Shown: positions 21,801-35,731, counted from the stretch's first letter. The stretch is DNA of 64,000 bases from Tetradesmus obliquus (GCA_030272155.1 CP126202.1:2666001-2730000), one strand, 5' to 3'. Translations and numbers: made by a program. The notes: generated from the letters alone by a model not told the origin.

Positions 21801-22830
21801 AAAGCAGATGTACAGCATCTTTCAGCGGGCATGATACCAACCGCTCCCATGGTGTCCAGCAAGTACTTTGCCCAATGCTCTGTCGGAGCTTGCAGCAAGT
21901 CTTGTGGCTTCCCAATCCTCCAGCAGGTGGTGGCAGCACAAGCGCAGGTGTCTATCGTGTCCGTGGCAGGCCAAGCGTACCTAGCACACATGAGCAGGGG
22001 GCAGGCAGCCAGGGCAGGCCCAACACCCATGTGCTCGTGCACACCCGGCGCGCCTGTGCGTTGCACAGTGTGCTGACGTTGTTCATCTGTGTCACTTGGC
22101 CAATGTTTCTGCAATAGACACATGCGTCTGCAGTCTGCAGTGTGCCTAGGCAGGCCTGCAAGCAGCACCAGCAGGAACCGCATAGGGTTGAATCGTGCCC
22201 TTCAGCTGTGTTGTCTGCTAATGTACGCGCTGACAGATTGCATTGTGATACCTTTGTCATCACATCGGTGTGCGTTACTTGTCTGCATTGAGAATGTGCT
22301 GTCTACACAGGATGATGCAGTGAAGTCACATGCGAGCGTCGTGCTTCACTGTGCGGCCGCAACTGCAAGAATGTAAGTAGCCAGCCAACAAGCTCTTTCA
22401 ACAAAGGTGTGATACATCAATCCGTCGGCAGACGCTGTTGGTTGGCTCACTGCACATCTTTGGTATTGTCCTTTCACATGTGGTGGGTGTTTTTGCTTCG
22501 GCTGGTGTTCACGTATGTAAGCATATGTTGCACGTTGACGACGCATGATGAGTCATGCGCGCGCATCTGTCCAACCGACGTATGTCTGCCCACATGCATG
22601 CGGGCTGTGGATGCCTGAAACCTGATTTATTGACGACGGTCACCGTGTTTGAAGTGAGGACAGAGCCATGTGTGGCCGGAATGCTACAGGAATGTTCAGC
22701 CGTCGACGGATCCTGATATGCACCGCGACTCAACACCAGTAACAGTTGCTCCCGTAAACCTGTCTGGCTCGCCAAGCAGTGCTGGCAGCACATATCCTGC
22801 AGGCCCACTAAGTTGTAGTCAGTATAAAGA
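18135..22830 (+). CDS. secreted beta/gamma-crystallin-like + LRR protein (interrupted; 3' part unresolved)
   Basis: Exon 1, 18135-18233, encodes a signal peptide (MASTPVVALVALVPVLLALL..). Exon 2 is 18536-18704 (acceptor AAG, less usual). Exon 3, 19372-19457, has ITIYERCNYQGRAARGYVG. Exon 4, 19983-20129, has WGNPISSVRVPIGMTVILYE and HANYAGNSW. Phases agree across these four, and exons 3-4 look like beta/gamma-crystallin Greek-key repeats. From 20439 to 21775 one frame encodes an LRR N-terminal cap (HVLLALAKSLDP..WCKEWLAVRGC) and plant-type LRRs (LSGTLPASW, LTGTLPDTW, LAGNKLSGSL). A Cys-containing segment with DACVMFTSDGYLIGAY follows. An in-frame TGA lies at 20792-20794 inside the LRR block. 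The join from exon 4 to 20439 is out of phase, so an exon is missing from this model. Cys-rich pieces at 21784-21926 and near 22700-22830 may be the tail. Confidence 0.6.
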
Positions 22831-23790
22831 ATTGCAGGTAACACACATTGCAGTATCACAATGCAGCCTATTGCGTCACTCACATGTCTAGAAGTGGTCC
22901 CCCCAAGTGGCCACCATGGCTGTTGAACCACAGTTGTGCATGCGTCATCTGTACAGTGCCACACGTGATTGCCACAATCTCGGTCTGTCTGTCTGTGTGC
23001 ACAGCACAGGCTGCACTGCAACCCCGCAGAACTTTGCCATACAGGGCTGCCCAAACTTCGCATTGACGCCCAGCAGTTGCAAGCCTGCTGCTGTCATCCG
23101 ATGCACGATGAGTCATCAAACAGTGTGGAGGGCCATGCACGTGTTCTGACACACATATAGCAAAGCTTGATGCAAAACACAGCATCCACCTAGGGTCTGC
23201 CTGCCTGCCTGCAAGCCTGGTATATGAGTAGCATGCTGCCGCTGCTGTTCCGTCACATTCCCCCAACATCTGCTCCTGCTACTGCACACAGTCAAAATGT
23301 TGCTGCACCGCTGTCGCCAAGACCAGTCTGGGAAGCTGAAAAATTAACATATCAGAGTCCTGCGTGCAGCTGGTTCTGTTCCACAACACTGAAAGTCAAA
23401 TGCCATTGCTGAGCGCCGCTGCTGGCGCTTGCTGAAGGAGTTGGCGCAGCACAGGCATCCACTGCCACCTGTGTTGCGCGCACTCTGCTGCTACAGTCAA
23501 CAGTCCGAATCTTCAGCTGATATGCAGCTGATCAGTTTGAAAAAAGACACTGGCAGTATTCACAGCAACCACTCCTCTTCGACATGGGCGATCCCTGCAA
23601 GCCGCAGGAAGCTCCACCTTGCGGCCATGCTTCTGCTTCTGCTGCTGTTGCTGCTGCTGCTGCTGTGAGCTTCTCCACAAACCCCACGCAATTTGCGCTG
23701 CTGCCACCCCCAGTTGGGTGTGAGTTTCAACATGACAACGCCGCTTTGAGTTGAATGTTTTTGGAATGGTTGCAACGTCAAGGCGTGCAG
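22831..23790. other. convergent intergenic region; no gene recognised
   Basis: This lies between the 3' end of the LRR gene (plus) and the 3' end of lipase A (minus). It should hold both 3' UTRs. Short Cys-containing ORFs at 22850-23160 could be further LRR-gene tail but could not be joined in frame. Confidence 0.45.
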
Positions 23791-23880
23791 CTACTGTGGT
23801 GCGTAGCGGTACAGCAGGTCAACCAGGTCCACTGCATGTCGCGCATTCCTGTCCCATACAAAATCCATGTGAGCGTACTG

Positions 23881-23920
<40 letters not shown>

Positions 23921-24316
23921 GCAGGGCAGCAGGCAGAGGGGAAAAGCATGGAACTTTGTGAAGGGGACGTGTGTGGAAACTTGCATCATTTTGTAAAGCA
24001 GGTGTGCCTCATTTGCAGATGTGCAGATTCATACGGCACCAGCAGCAGGGGTGCAGGCCGAGCAACCGCAACACACGTGTGCCAGTCCAGCTGTCCACTG
24101 AGCCATGCATACCGGGCGGCAGCAGCAACAACGGCGCTGGCTTGACACAATAGCCTTTTTTTGTAAAACTAGAGATCAACAGCCAGCAACACTGACTCAC
24201 GTTCTGGTATATTGTTTCTCCTGCAAAGGCCTCTGGTCTGAGCCGCCGCTTCTGCTCCGCTGCGTCTTCGTTGGTGGCCATCACATCCATCTCAGCCGCA
24301 AACAGGTACTGCATGG

Positions 24317-24362
<46 letters not shown>

Positions 24363-25588
24363 GACCATCATGCAAACATGGTGCCGTAATGTTGCAGAAT
24401 ATCCTGCTAAGATTACTAATCTGTGGTACAGGCTGCTGGAGACCAGCCCTGCCACACACAACCCCGAAAACACCAACACTGGACAGTCAACACGTCACAA
24501 GTGGTTCACCTGTGGCGTCGTGATCTGGCTCAGGTCATATTCCGGCGGCTGCAAGCTCCCGTACCGCTGCTGGTTGCACGTCTCATCATATGGCCGGTTG
24601 CGGTGGCTGCAGCTGCGGGGGCAGACGGCGCAAGCGGTGAACAACCACAACGGCAGCACCAGCAGCAGCGGCAGCAGCATAACCTTGAGCATGCAGGGGC
24701 GACGCCATGCTGCACATGACTTTGCATTGCAAGCTGCACTCCTGCAAATGTCTGGGGCCTTAGCATGATTGCACATACAGACTGAAAAGCCATTAGCAGC
24801 TGCAATCCTAAGTGGCAGCTACAAACAAAAGCCACAACTGTCTGTTCCCTTAAATATAACCCCAAAGTCCTATGAACTCAGTCAAGCCTCACACACTTTG
24901 TGCCATGGTCGAATCTTTGGAATCGCAGCTGTCCATCTGTCAGCATCTGCGCCCAATGCGCCATGTTGCGCCCTGAGACAGACGCGGGCCATGTCTGGAA
25001 GATGACCGGGTTGTCATCTGGAGAAATGAACGCGCTGGGGCCTGCAGCAGCAGCAGCAGCAGCAGCAGCAACGGCGGCGGCGACTATCAGCTTTGACGAC
25101 AGACTTGCACATGCAGTGATGCGCACCTTCAGCACGCCAAGGCAACCAACACACCAACACACCAACAAACCAACAAACAGCGCACCAAAGAACATGATGT
25201 TGAGCGTTGACATGCAAAGATCGCTCCAAATGGTCTGATGTACTCCTATACATTCTGCATGCTTGCAACCCACTGGCACACCATGCCTCCAGCACAGTAC
25301 AGCGCAAAATAATACAGTACACTACCGGCTGCTGCTGATGCTGCGCACCATAGAACGTGATGTTCAGTGTCGACATGCACAGCTCGCTTTATATGTACGC
25401 TACATATGCTACATGCTTGCGACCCACTGGCATGCAGTACAGTGCAGCACAGAATCGCGCACCGTAGAACATGATGTTCAGTGTCGACATGCACAGCTCG
25501 CTCCATATGTACTCGGTGCATGTCTTTACGTATGGCGCCAGCATGCGGTACCACAGGAACTCGCCCAGCCAGGAGTTGTAGAAGAACT

Positions 25589-25684
<96 letters not shown>

Positions 25685-26467
25685 CAAAGTTATGATAGTA
25701 TGATAGCAGTATAAGACCGCGCATGCAAATGATGCCATGCAAGTTGACGTGTCCTTGGCAGCACAATGGGTTCATTCCAGAAAGCTCGCATGACGACCCA
25801 TACAGCAGAAGCAAAGTGCCAGTTTGGTGGAAAAGCAGACGTTGACACCGTGCAGCAGTGCAGTCTCACGTTTGGCTAGGACATGCAGCATGCTGCTCAG
25901 CCGCTGGGTCCGCAAAGCACAGCATTACTGGCCTGTTTGCGCTCACCTTATCATTCCGCACTTCCGCAAAAGCTTTGAGCACAGGCGCTCGAAAGAAGTC
26001 CAGGAACACGACAGCACCTGGCAGCAGGCGGCAGTGGCACGGAACACAACACACGCAGTAGGTGACCCGATGAGTCAGCGCTCTGGCTCTGGGCGTGGCT
26101 CCCAACAAACATCCAAAACTCGTCATGGCCTGCGCAGAATGCCTCTTTCATTAATCTGCAGTTGTGCTTGACGGCTTGCTGCCAACAGCAACGCTGACCC
26201 TGCAGCTGGCAGCTGCCCGGCTGATGCTGCAGCTGATTGCATCCATGGCAGCCGCTGCACATGCCTGCAATTCGTGTTAAATGCTGCAATCTGTACTAAA
26301 TTTGCTGTGCACGCAATCACGTGCTACTGTAGGCAGGCGACACATATCAGAGGCACTATTGGGTCACAAGACAATCAGCAGCAGCTCACCTAGGTGTGCC
26401 ACCACAGACACCTTGTCATTCATCTCAGGCATCACAGACAGCATGGCATACACCAGCGAGCAGCCCT

Positions 26468-26546
<79 letters not shown>

Positions 26547-28093
26547 AAACAACACGACAGCAGCGATCGAATGCCTCCACATTCAGGTGTGAATGACATC
26601 CAGCTGTCACCTAAAAGGGTCAGCACCGCAGTGCTCTGTCAGCTGTGCTGCCACACCTGGCAGCACTCTGCGAAAACACGCATGATTGGCCCTGCCTTGC
26701 AGCTTCAATCTCTGCCTGCTTTGTCAGCAACAGCCCTGCTCTGCAGGGCCAAGCTGCTCTTGCTGCACCAAGCCACAGCTCTGTTACCTGTGAATGTCCC
26801 ACCACAGCCAGCTTAGGCGCGCCTGTCTTTGCTAGCGCGGTGTTAATCTGTGCTGGCAGGTCGATCAGCGCGTATTCGTCCATGCTGTGGTACCTGCAAG
26901 AGGAGGCAAAAAAGGCAACACACCGCAGTGGGTGGCCCAAATGTATGCGCCAGTAAGATCTGACTCAAGTATCACTGCGGCACGATGGACAGGCATGCCG
27001 AAATTGGGTTCGGCACGCTTCGCAGTGCCTAGGGCCGTGCTGATAGCGCCGGCGCTGCACTTGCTGCACTGCTGCTGCTGCTGCTGCTACCCCTCACCAG
27101 TACTCCCAATGCGCTGCCACTGCTGCTGCTGCTGCTGCTGCTGCCGTGGTCACCAGAACTCCTATTGTGTTGCTGCTGCTGCCGCTGCTACTGCCGCTCA
27201 CCAGTACTCCTGGTCCCTGTAGCTGTGCTTGTAGTTGCCCCTGCTGAAGGTGTTGCTGCGCGTGTTGGCCATCCACACGTCAAAACCTGCACACGCAAGC
27301 AAAGGAACAATGATCAGTTGGCTGGAAAAGCCACCAGCAACCATCACTGTGCTGTAGCAAGCATCAGGCTTTGACATACACCAACAATCAATCAGGCACC
27401 TGGTCAAAACCAGAAAGAACCGCTCTGCAAGTGTCAAGTTGCTGCTGCTGAGTCAGACAAGCTATCGCTCACCAGCATCTGCCAGGATGTACGCTGTGCT
27501 CTCATTAGCGTTGAGCAGCGTCCAACAGGCACTGCTCAGAGTGATGCCATGGTGCAGCAGCACCACGGGGCGCGGCCCGGGCTTGTTATTGCGGTACTTG
27601 CCTGCAGCAGCAGTTGAAAAGTAACACTTTTATCAAGTAACAGATTTGCAACATATGTTGCACATTAAACGGTGGCTGGTTTGGCGCTGAACATGTGCAG
27701 CAAGTGCATGGCCGCATGGTGGCATGCTGCAGCAGCACTGCCCTGCGCCGCAAGTGTTGTCGTTGATTGGAGTGCACAGTGACACCACATGCTGGTAGCA
27801 AAACTGCTCAGCACACGTTGTTGCTGCTGCTCTGTTGCCGCTGCCCCGTCGCTGACGCTGCTGCTGCTGCTGCTGCTGCTGCTGTCGAGCACAGCACTCA
27901 CCGTGTGGGATGCGGTACATGTTGAGCACCCAGCCATCCTCAGTGTTCACTCTGTGCTTTTCAATGGGGTAGCCCTCCGGCACCATGTCTGGGCAGCAGC
28001 AGAGATGAAAACAATGCAGACATACGTCATATTTGTTAGGGATAAGTGCGATGCTGCGCCTGAGACGAATCTTGATGTGCCCCTGCTGGTTGC

Positions 28094-28129
<36 letters not shown>

Positions 28130-28167
28130 ACCTAGGCAGCTGTGTGCTTTGCTGCAGCAGCTGCTGC

Positions 28168-28199
<32 letters not shown>

Positions 28200-28780
28200 T
28201 TGCTGCTGCAATGGAACCGTCGTATACCCCCGTGTGAACCAGTTGTATATCTACCAGCTGTTAAGTGGGCTGCCGGCATGCATGCAGCAGATGGTCCTCA
28301 CAAGCCACGCTGGCAGTGACCCCAGCTACTGCACCACACTCATTGCTGCCAGTGCTATGGCACTTCCACGGTGCAAGCAAGCTGATGATGACGATAAACA
28401 CGTGTTGAGCATCACGGAAGCTGCATGCGGCAGGCGTCCTGCTAGTGACACGGGTGCCGTGTGCTGCTGCTCTGATGACCGACGGTGATTACGCACGCCA
28501 CGGAAGCGCTTACGCACGCCACGGCAGCCCGCTTACCTTCCATTTTCAGGCCACCGTAAGGATTAAGGGCTGGTACATCTGCGTTCTGCTGCAGGTTTCG
28601 CATACGCATTGCCTGCAGCCCAGCCTGCTCGAGCTCAAGTTGCTGCTTCCCGATGATATGCTGCCAAGAGCTTGATGCTCGATTTGAATCTCCCATACTG
28701 CAACATGGGTAAATTAATAACGCTACCAGTGCTAGCACAGCTGCTCTCCTGCAAGCTGCAGAAGCTGGTCCTGCCAGCAT
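23791..28780 (-). CDS. lysosomal-acid-lipase-type alpha/beta hydrolase, copy A
   Basis: Hydrolyses acyl esters (triacylglycerol or steryl esters in known relatives), normally in the secretory or vacuolar compartment. Twelve minus-strand exons: 28537-28780, 27902-27988, 27473-27601, 27202-27286, 26788-26893, 26390-26465, 25947-26017, 25463-25586, 24897-25041, 24510-24606, 24201-24308 and 23791-23877. The total is 1359 nt, 452 aa, TAG at 23791-23793. An N-terminal hydrophobic segment (AAVLALVALLIYPCC) suggests a signal peptide or anchor. Family motifs: PEGYPIEKHRVNTEDGW (lipase N-terminal region), VVLLHHGITLSS (oxyanion region), WMANTRSNTFSRGN, nucleophile GHSQG split by an intron after Q, MDVMATNED (candidate acid) and HMDFVWD (catalytic His). 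The exon-9 donor could instead be at 24893, which breaks phase with exon 10. The gene is a tandem paralogue of 30554-36706. Confidence 0.9.
25185..25420 (-). repeat. two donor-end copies of lipase A exon 8
   Basis: Segments 25348-25415 and 25185-25245 repeat the end of exon 8 (ELCMSTLNIMFYG plus donor, real copy 25463-25520), downstream in the intron. Confidence 0.8.
25590..25682. repeat. 31-copy CAG run at a splice acceptor
   Basis: Thirty-one uninterrupted CAG units (CTG in the gene's sense direction) lie directly 5' of the acceptor of lipase A exon 8. This is the longest pure triplet run in the window. Confidence 0.95.
26469..26543. repeat. 25-copy CAG run at a splice acceptor
   Basis: Twenty-five uninterrupted CAG units (CTG in sense) lie directly 5' of the acceptor of lipase A exon 6 (26390-26465). 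Confidence 0.95.
27090..27170 (-). repeat. short donor-end copies of lipase A exon 4
   Basis: Two short segments near 27095-27115 and 27150-27165 repeat the last bases of exon 4 (QEYW region) with a GTGAG-type donor, separated by CTG runs. Confidence 0.6.
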
Positions 28781-30393
28781 CCTGCTCCTGCTGCTGCGCG
28801 CGCGCCTTCTAGTACTCTAGAGAACACACTGATGATTGAACGATATCATTGTGTTTGCCCTGCTAGAGTGTGTGCTGCAGAAAAAGCAGGAAGCACGGAG
28901 TGCAACATACTCTTCTCCAGCATATCATTATCAAAGCATACGGCGTCTTTGTCGAGCGATCAAATGCAAAACATATTCACAGAAAATTACAAGAACAATA
29001 ATTTGCGATTTGCATCGTCCCCACACCGCGCAAAATGCATCCACGGAAACACGTTGGGAAGTGACGTCACATGTCGACATGTGCCACCCACCTCACACTG
29101 AGCAGGTGCCTGCGGTGACCAGCAACTCAGGCCGCACGTAACCACACAAACAACTGCAACTAAATGCATGCGCCGCTTGCTGCACATGGCACTGAACATC
29201 TGCACTCAACATGCGTGAAGAAACAGCGTACCACTGGTGACCATCATGGCATGTGTCAGTGACACCACGAGCCACACGCCGTGACGGAGCGCCCTGGTTG
29301 CAGGCACACCTTGCCATACTGTGAAATGATACAGCAAACCCACTGACATTTGTTTTTTCAGCGGTCGAATCATTGGACACCAACATTATCGCCGCCATCT
29401 GACGTCTGACATGCCTGCACCACCCGCACATGTAAAGAGAAATTTGCCGATTGCACATGTACACGCATATGGATTCATATCCGGATTGCAACTTTTGCAG
29501 CCAGTGAAGGCCCTCACTTGACGATCATTAAATGATAGTCTTGACAGCTGTGCATGCAAGGAAACCACACAGGATCACCGTGGCTGCAGCTGCAAGGAAA
29601 GACCATGGGATCACCATGCTTCAGCTGCTGCAGCCTGGGATGCGCAGCCACATGCACAGCCAAGAGTTGCAGGCCGTGCAGTGCACACGACTTGCCTCAC
29701 CGTCATCCCATAGATGCATGCTTTAAACTTTAATGTATAGTGCACATGTGGCACGCTTTGAGCAGCTACGCTCCTGCTGTGCGTACTGCCACGCCGCCGC
29801 GGCAAGCGACACTGCAGAAGTGACACTGCACAAGCGACACTGCACAAGTGACACTGCACAAGTGACACTGCACAAGCGACACTGCACAAGCGACACTGCA
29901 CAAGTGACACTGCACAAGTGACACTGCACAAGCGACACTGCACAAGCGACACTGCACAAGTGACACTGCACAAGTTGATGCTATGGCTTGATGAGTAACA
30001 TGATGATGACTGCACAAGTGACACTGCACAAGCGACTCTGCACAAGCGGCTCTGCACAAGTGACACTGCACAAGTGACACTGCACAAGTGACACTGCACG
30101 AGTGACACTGAACACGGGAGCATTAACAAAGCCCGGGACCCTCCAACAGCATTGCTTGCAAATGCCGATTGGCACTGATCAGCCCTCGACCCTTCCCCAT
30201 CACCAACAAAACCTCCCCAATCACCAAAAAGAGAACCGAAGGGACCTGCCCCGTCTGCAGCTGATCCGCAGCTGATCATAATTAGGCAACAGACTATATT
30301 GATGAACGCCTATCATTTAAGATGACATCAAATCATTTGACTGCGCTCCCTTGCAAACTGCCTGGAAACTGCAGGAAGCCTCACCATACATGC

Positions 30394-30428
<35 letters not shown>

Positions 30429-30553
30429 GGAGCCGCCAACTAACCCCTCGCATCGTGCGCTAGCGCCACCTGAGTAGGGCGTGCGGCCGCCGGCGATGTT
30501 GGGAAACAACACCCAGGCGTCGGCAATGGAGCATGGCGAGCTTGGAACAGCGG
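28781..30553. promoter_or_regulatory. upstream region of lipase A, partly duplicated upstream of lipase B
   Basis: No gene is seen. Bases ~29095-29140 match ~36958-37005 upstream of lipase B (shared GGTGACCAGCAA-TTCAGGC-type block). Bases ~29620-29800 match ~37500-37665 more loosely. The duplication that made the two lipases therefore included upstream DNA, and the conserved blocks are candidate promoter elements. A minisatellite occupies 29806-30112. Confidence 0.5.
29806..30112. repeat. 14-bp minisatellite with higher-order pattern
   Basis: The unit is GACACTGCACAAGY, about 11 copies (29806-29974). A 36-bp interruption follows, then about 7 more (30010-30112). The variable Y position follows a near-regular TTCC cycle in the first block, suggesting expansion by four-unit (56-bp) steps. 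Confidence 0.93.
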
Positions 30554-30642
30554 CTACTGTGGCGCGTAGCGGTACAGCAGGTCAACCAGGTCAACTGCAT
30601 GCCGCGCATTCCTGTCCCACACAAAATCCATGTGGCCGTACT

Positions 30643-30703
<61 letters not shown>

Positions 30704-32129
30704 CAGCGCAGCAGGGGAAGGACAGGAAGAAAGACACAGCATGAGTGTGTTGCACAATCATGTGCATCGCTTGCAGCAGTTCATCATGCACACAATCATG
30801 TGCGTCGCTTGCAGCAGTTCTAACATCAATTGCGCCGTTTGCAGATGTGCCAACTAACACGGCAGCAGCAGCAGAGGTGCAGGGCAGCCAACCAATGCAT
30901 ATGTGCCGGCTCAGCTGTCTACCAAGCAACGCATTGGACAATCTACCAAGCAGCCAAAGCAGCAGCAGCAGCAGCACACTATCAACGCCTAGATATCAAC
31001 ATGTAGCACAGCAGCTTGTGTTCTGGTTAGAAACAGCAGCAGCCACAGCAGCAGCAGCGGCAGCAGCAGCAGCAGCGCCCCAGGTCTTGAGCAGCAGCGC
31101 AACTTAAATCAACAAGAGGTTTGCTCAAACTGAATCAACAAGAGATTTGCAAGCAGCATCGGCTCACCTTTTCATATATTGTTGCGCCTGCAAAAGCGCT
31201 GGGGTTCAGCCGCCGCTTCTGCTCTGTGATGTCTTCATTGGTGGCCATCATGTCCAGCCCAGCCTCAAACAGGTACTGCAGCAGCAGCAGCAGCAGCAGC
31301 AGCAGCACATACAGCAGCAGCATCATTGGTGGCCATCATGTCCAACACAGCCTCAACCCGGTACTGCATGCAGTAGCAGCAGCAGCACTAGGTGCGGCAC
31401 AAACTGAATGGTGCTGAAGAGGATATTGCAGTGATTTAAGCGAGGGTGTTGTACTCGGGTGACTGCAGGATGTTGCCACTAGCTCACTGTGTACACAGCA
31501 TGCACGAGACAACCAGACACGTATCACATGCATCAATCCCCACACACCTGTGGCGCCGTGATCCTGCCCACATCAAATTTCAAGCTGCCAATGATCAGCC
31601 CGCAGCACACCAAATGAACACCAACCTTGAATCACCAATATCTTCGAGGTATCGCACCTGTGGCGCCGTGATCCTGCCAAGATCATAGTCGGGCGGCTGC
31701 AGGCTGCCAGTGATCAGCCCAATGCAAAGCAACCCTGGACAACTAGATCAAAGTATCGCACCTGTGGCCTCGTGATCCTGCCCAGATCATAATCAGGCGG
31801 CTGCACACTGCCAATGATCAGCCCACCCCACACCATTCAGAACACAGCAACATACATTAACACATAGACAAACTTGTCGTATCTGTGGCGCTGTGATCTG
31901 GCTCAGGTCGTACTGAGGAGCTGCAGGCTGCCAATGATCACTCCACAACCAACCTTGGACAAACACTGTCTTCATATCATCGCACCTGTGGCGCCGTGAT
32001 CTGGCTCAGATCGTACTCAGGAGGCTGCAGGCTGCCGTAGCGCTGCTGGTTGCACGTCTCGCCAAACTGCTGGTTGCGGCTGCTGCAGCTGCGGGGGCAG
32101 ACAGTGCACAGGGCGAAGTGCAGCACACC

Positions 32130-32168
<39 letters not shown>

Positions 32169-32708
32169 GCAGTTAAGCCCGGGCTACACAACACCAAAGT
32201 GTAAGTGCAGACACATGCATTTTTGGGTCTTTAAATGTCTCACGCCATCAGTGCCATGGTCAGATTGCTGCCTGCCTCTTCTGCTACATTTTCCTACAAA
32301 GCAAACATATGGCAGGGCTTACCACCTCACGCACTTTGTGCCATGCTCAAAGCGCTGGAAACGCAGCTGGCCATCCCCAAGCAGGCATGTAGCATGATAC
32401 AACACAATATAACATAACATGGCATACTGAGTCGCACACGCTTTATGCCATGGTCGAAGCGCTGGAAGCGCAGCTGGCCATTTGCAAGCAGGCATGTGGC
32501 GTGATATAACATAACATAATATAATATAACATGACATACTGGGCCGCACACACTTTGTGCCATGGTCGAAACTCTGGAAGCGTAGCTGGCTGTCTGTTAG
32601 CATCTGCGACCAATGCGCCATGTTGCGCCCTGAGACAGACGCTGGCCATGTCTGGAAGATGATCGGGTTGTCATCCGGGGAGATGAACATGCTGGGGCCT
32701 GCGGCAGC

Positions 32709-32752
<44 letters not shown>

Positions 32753-33273
32753 GAGGCAACATACGCGTAAAGACTGGCCAGATCTGGAAGAAGCTTGGAG
32801 AAATGAACAGGCTGGGGCCGGCGGCAGCAGCAGCAGCAGCGGCAGCAGCCCCCAGCCGGTTGGTTCAGCAACATATTTGCAGATGCAGGGCTGCTTCAAT
32901 GAAGTAGACAGCGAATGCTTTTTTCGACAAGGTTTGCGGCAAACAGAGAAGCAGGTTGGCTGTTGTGTTGAGCTTTGCCATACACGCCTTGCTGTAGATG
33001 ACCGCTAGTGAAACAACCAACAGCGTTCATGCACTGGCATGCCGCGCCTGAAGCGTAGCGCAGTACAGCGCAGTACAGTGCAGTGCAATCCAATACAACA
33101 TAGTGCAGCACCGTGCAGCATAAAACAGGACAATGTCCGCTGCAACCTACCAAAGAACGCCGTGTTCAGTGCCGACATGCACAGCTCGCTCCATGCGTAA
33201 TCACGGCAAGTATGTACATACGGGGCCAGGTACCGGTGCGGCAGGAGCTCCCCCAGCCAGTTATAGAAGAACT

Positions 33274-33333
<60 letters not shown>

Positions 33334-34348
33334 CAGAGTTGCAGCAGTCCAAAAGCAGAAGAAACGGCACCACCTGCATACAAAGGCTTGTGAGGCTGGT
33401 CACCTGACAGCAACCATGATGGTTGGTTCAACCTGAACACGCTAATGATGAAAAAGCAGCAAACACAAAGTGGCCGGCCACACTTGAAACATGCACAGAG
33501 CAGTCTAGCCATGTGACTGCTGGGACAAGCAGCAGCGCCTGCGTCAATGGAAGGCTCAATACTGCTGCAGTGTCAAGACCGCTCCAGTGGGGCGCAGGGC
33601 CGATGGCGACACTTCTACGGCTTTCAATGGTACCATGATTGTCCTGATTCCTGAGTAGAGATGCTGATGAGTACTGCTGCTGACTCTGTGTGTGTGACAG
33701 CTCACCAAGTCGTTCCGCGTTTCTGAGAAAGCCTTCAAAAAGGGCGCGCGCAGGAAGTCCAGGAACACCACGGGACCTGGCAGCATGCAGCAGCACATCA
33801 CACAGTCAAAACCTTGTGCACAAGAGCCCGCAGGAAATCCAGGAACACGATCGGACCTGGCAGCACGCAGCAGCGGCACAAACATCACACATCACAAGCA
33901 AAAGCCGTGAGCACAGGAGCCCGCAGGAAGTCCAGGAACACAACAGGGTTGGGCAGCATGCCCGACAGGGCACAACAGCAAGCAGCACAAACAATGAGTG
34001 CTCTGACGAGTCAAACGATGAGTGCTCTTGCTCCTGGCGGCATTACAGCAGCAGCGACGCACGGCATGCAGCGCAGCCAAACACTGCTCTGCTCTGGTGC
34101 ATTTTTGTGTCGTGCATGGCCTCATCAACCGACATATGCACGCCAACACTGACGCCACTCGCAAGGTGTGCTACCGATGCAGCCGGCACTATCTGACATC
34201 ATTTTCAACATGATACATGCTTCGATTGTAACATGTTACAAATTTCGAAAAGCAGCTCACCAAGGTGTGCCGCCACAGACACTTTCTCATTCATCTCCGG
34301 CATCGCTGCCAGCATGGCATATGCCAGCGAACCGCCCTGCAGCAGCAT

Positions 34349-34384
<36 letters not shown>

Positions 34385-35731
34385 TGCCAGCAGGACAGCG
34401 ATACCTTCAACCAGTACTCATGGTGTGACTGTGCTACAAGCGGCATCCAGCTGTCCCCACACAAGGACTAACTATATTGCAGTGCGCTGGCCATTGTCAC
34501 CCTGAACTTCAGCACTTACTGTCTTTGCACCTCTCTGCACCGTCCGCCATTCTCTACTAAAGCAGTTGCCTGCTGCACCAGCACAGCCCTCACCTGCGAG
34601 TGTCCCACCACAGCCAGCTTGGGCGCGCCTGTCACTGCCAGCGCAGTGTTCACTTGCGCAGGCAGGTCAATCAGCGCATACTCGTCCATGCTGTGGTACC
34701 TGCCAAAAGGAGGGAGTGAAGCAGCACAACACAGTGAGTGCATGTGGTGACATCAGCAACATCTGACTCTAAGTGTTTCGTGGCTTGCTGCCGCATGATG
34801 CAACTGACATGCCGCAAATGGCTGGCAGCCGTCACATCGTCCTCTGCAGCGGCACGCCCAGAGAGATGAGAGTGCTGCCAGCGCAGCACTGTTTACACTG
34901 CTGCCGGCGCGGCACCTTTGCACTGCTGCTGCTGCTGCCGCTGCTGCGGCTGCTGCTCGCCAGCAATCCTGCTTTGCCGCCGCCGCCGCCGCTGCTGCTG
35001 CTGCTGCAGGAGCGGCGGTCACCAATTTGTGATGCGCTGCTTCCGCTGCTGCTGCTGCTGCTGCTGCTCACCAGTACTCCGGGTCCCTGTAGCTGTGCTT
35101 GTAGTTGCCCCTGCTGAATGTGTTGCCGCGCGTGTTGGCCATCCACACGTCAAAACCTGCAGGCACACAACATACACTGTTATAAGCAGCCCGGCAAAAG
35201 CTGTTGCATAAACACCACTCTGCAATGAGCAGCTATGGTTGATCGTGCTGCTACGGGCTTCAACCAGGCACCCTTAGATAGCCAGCTGCACTGCACTGCA
35301 GGCGTCATTCTGTCAAGAGTCAGTTGCTGAGACTATATTTGACTCAGACAATACACATTGCACAGAACGCACCCGCATCTGCCAGGATGTATGCGCTGCT
35401 CTCGTTGGCATTGAGCAGCGTCCAGCAGGCGCTGCTCAGAGTGATGCCGTGGTGCAGCAGCACCACGGGGCGCGGCCCGGGCTTGTTATTCCGGTACTTG
35501 CCTGCAGCAGCAGTTGCAAAGTAACACTAAATATAACAGGTTTGTAACAGATGTGACACAGGCAATGCCTGGGATGTAATGGGCTGGTGCTGCCGCCTGA
35601 CATCTAAAGCGAGTGCACAGCAAGATGATGGTATGCTGCAGCGGTGATGCCCTGCTCTGGGTACTGGGTTACTAACCCAGTACAACGGCAATGGTCGCCA
35701 TATGTGCTGGCACCAGCACTACTGAGCACAA

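Noticed and set aside
25481..25714. Poly-Ala/poly-Gln/poly-Cys ORFs over CAG runs
   Set aside because: Triplet runs are open in all frames; these runs are intronic in the lipase gene.
29806..30112. CRISPR-like repeat array
   Set aside because: Units are contiguous 14-mers with no spacers and the context is eukaryotic; it is a minisatellite.
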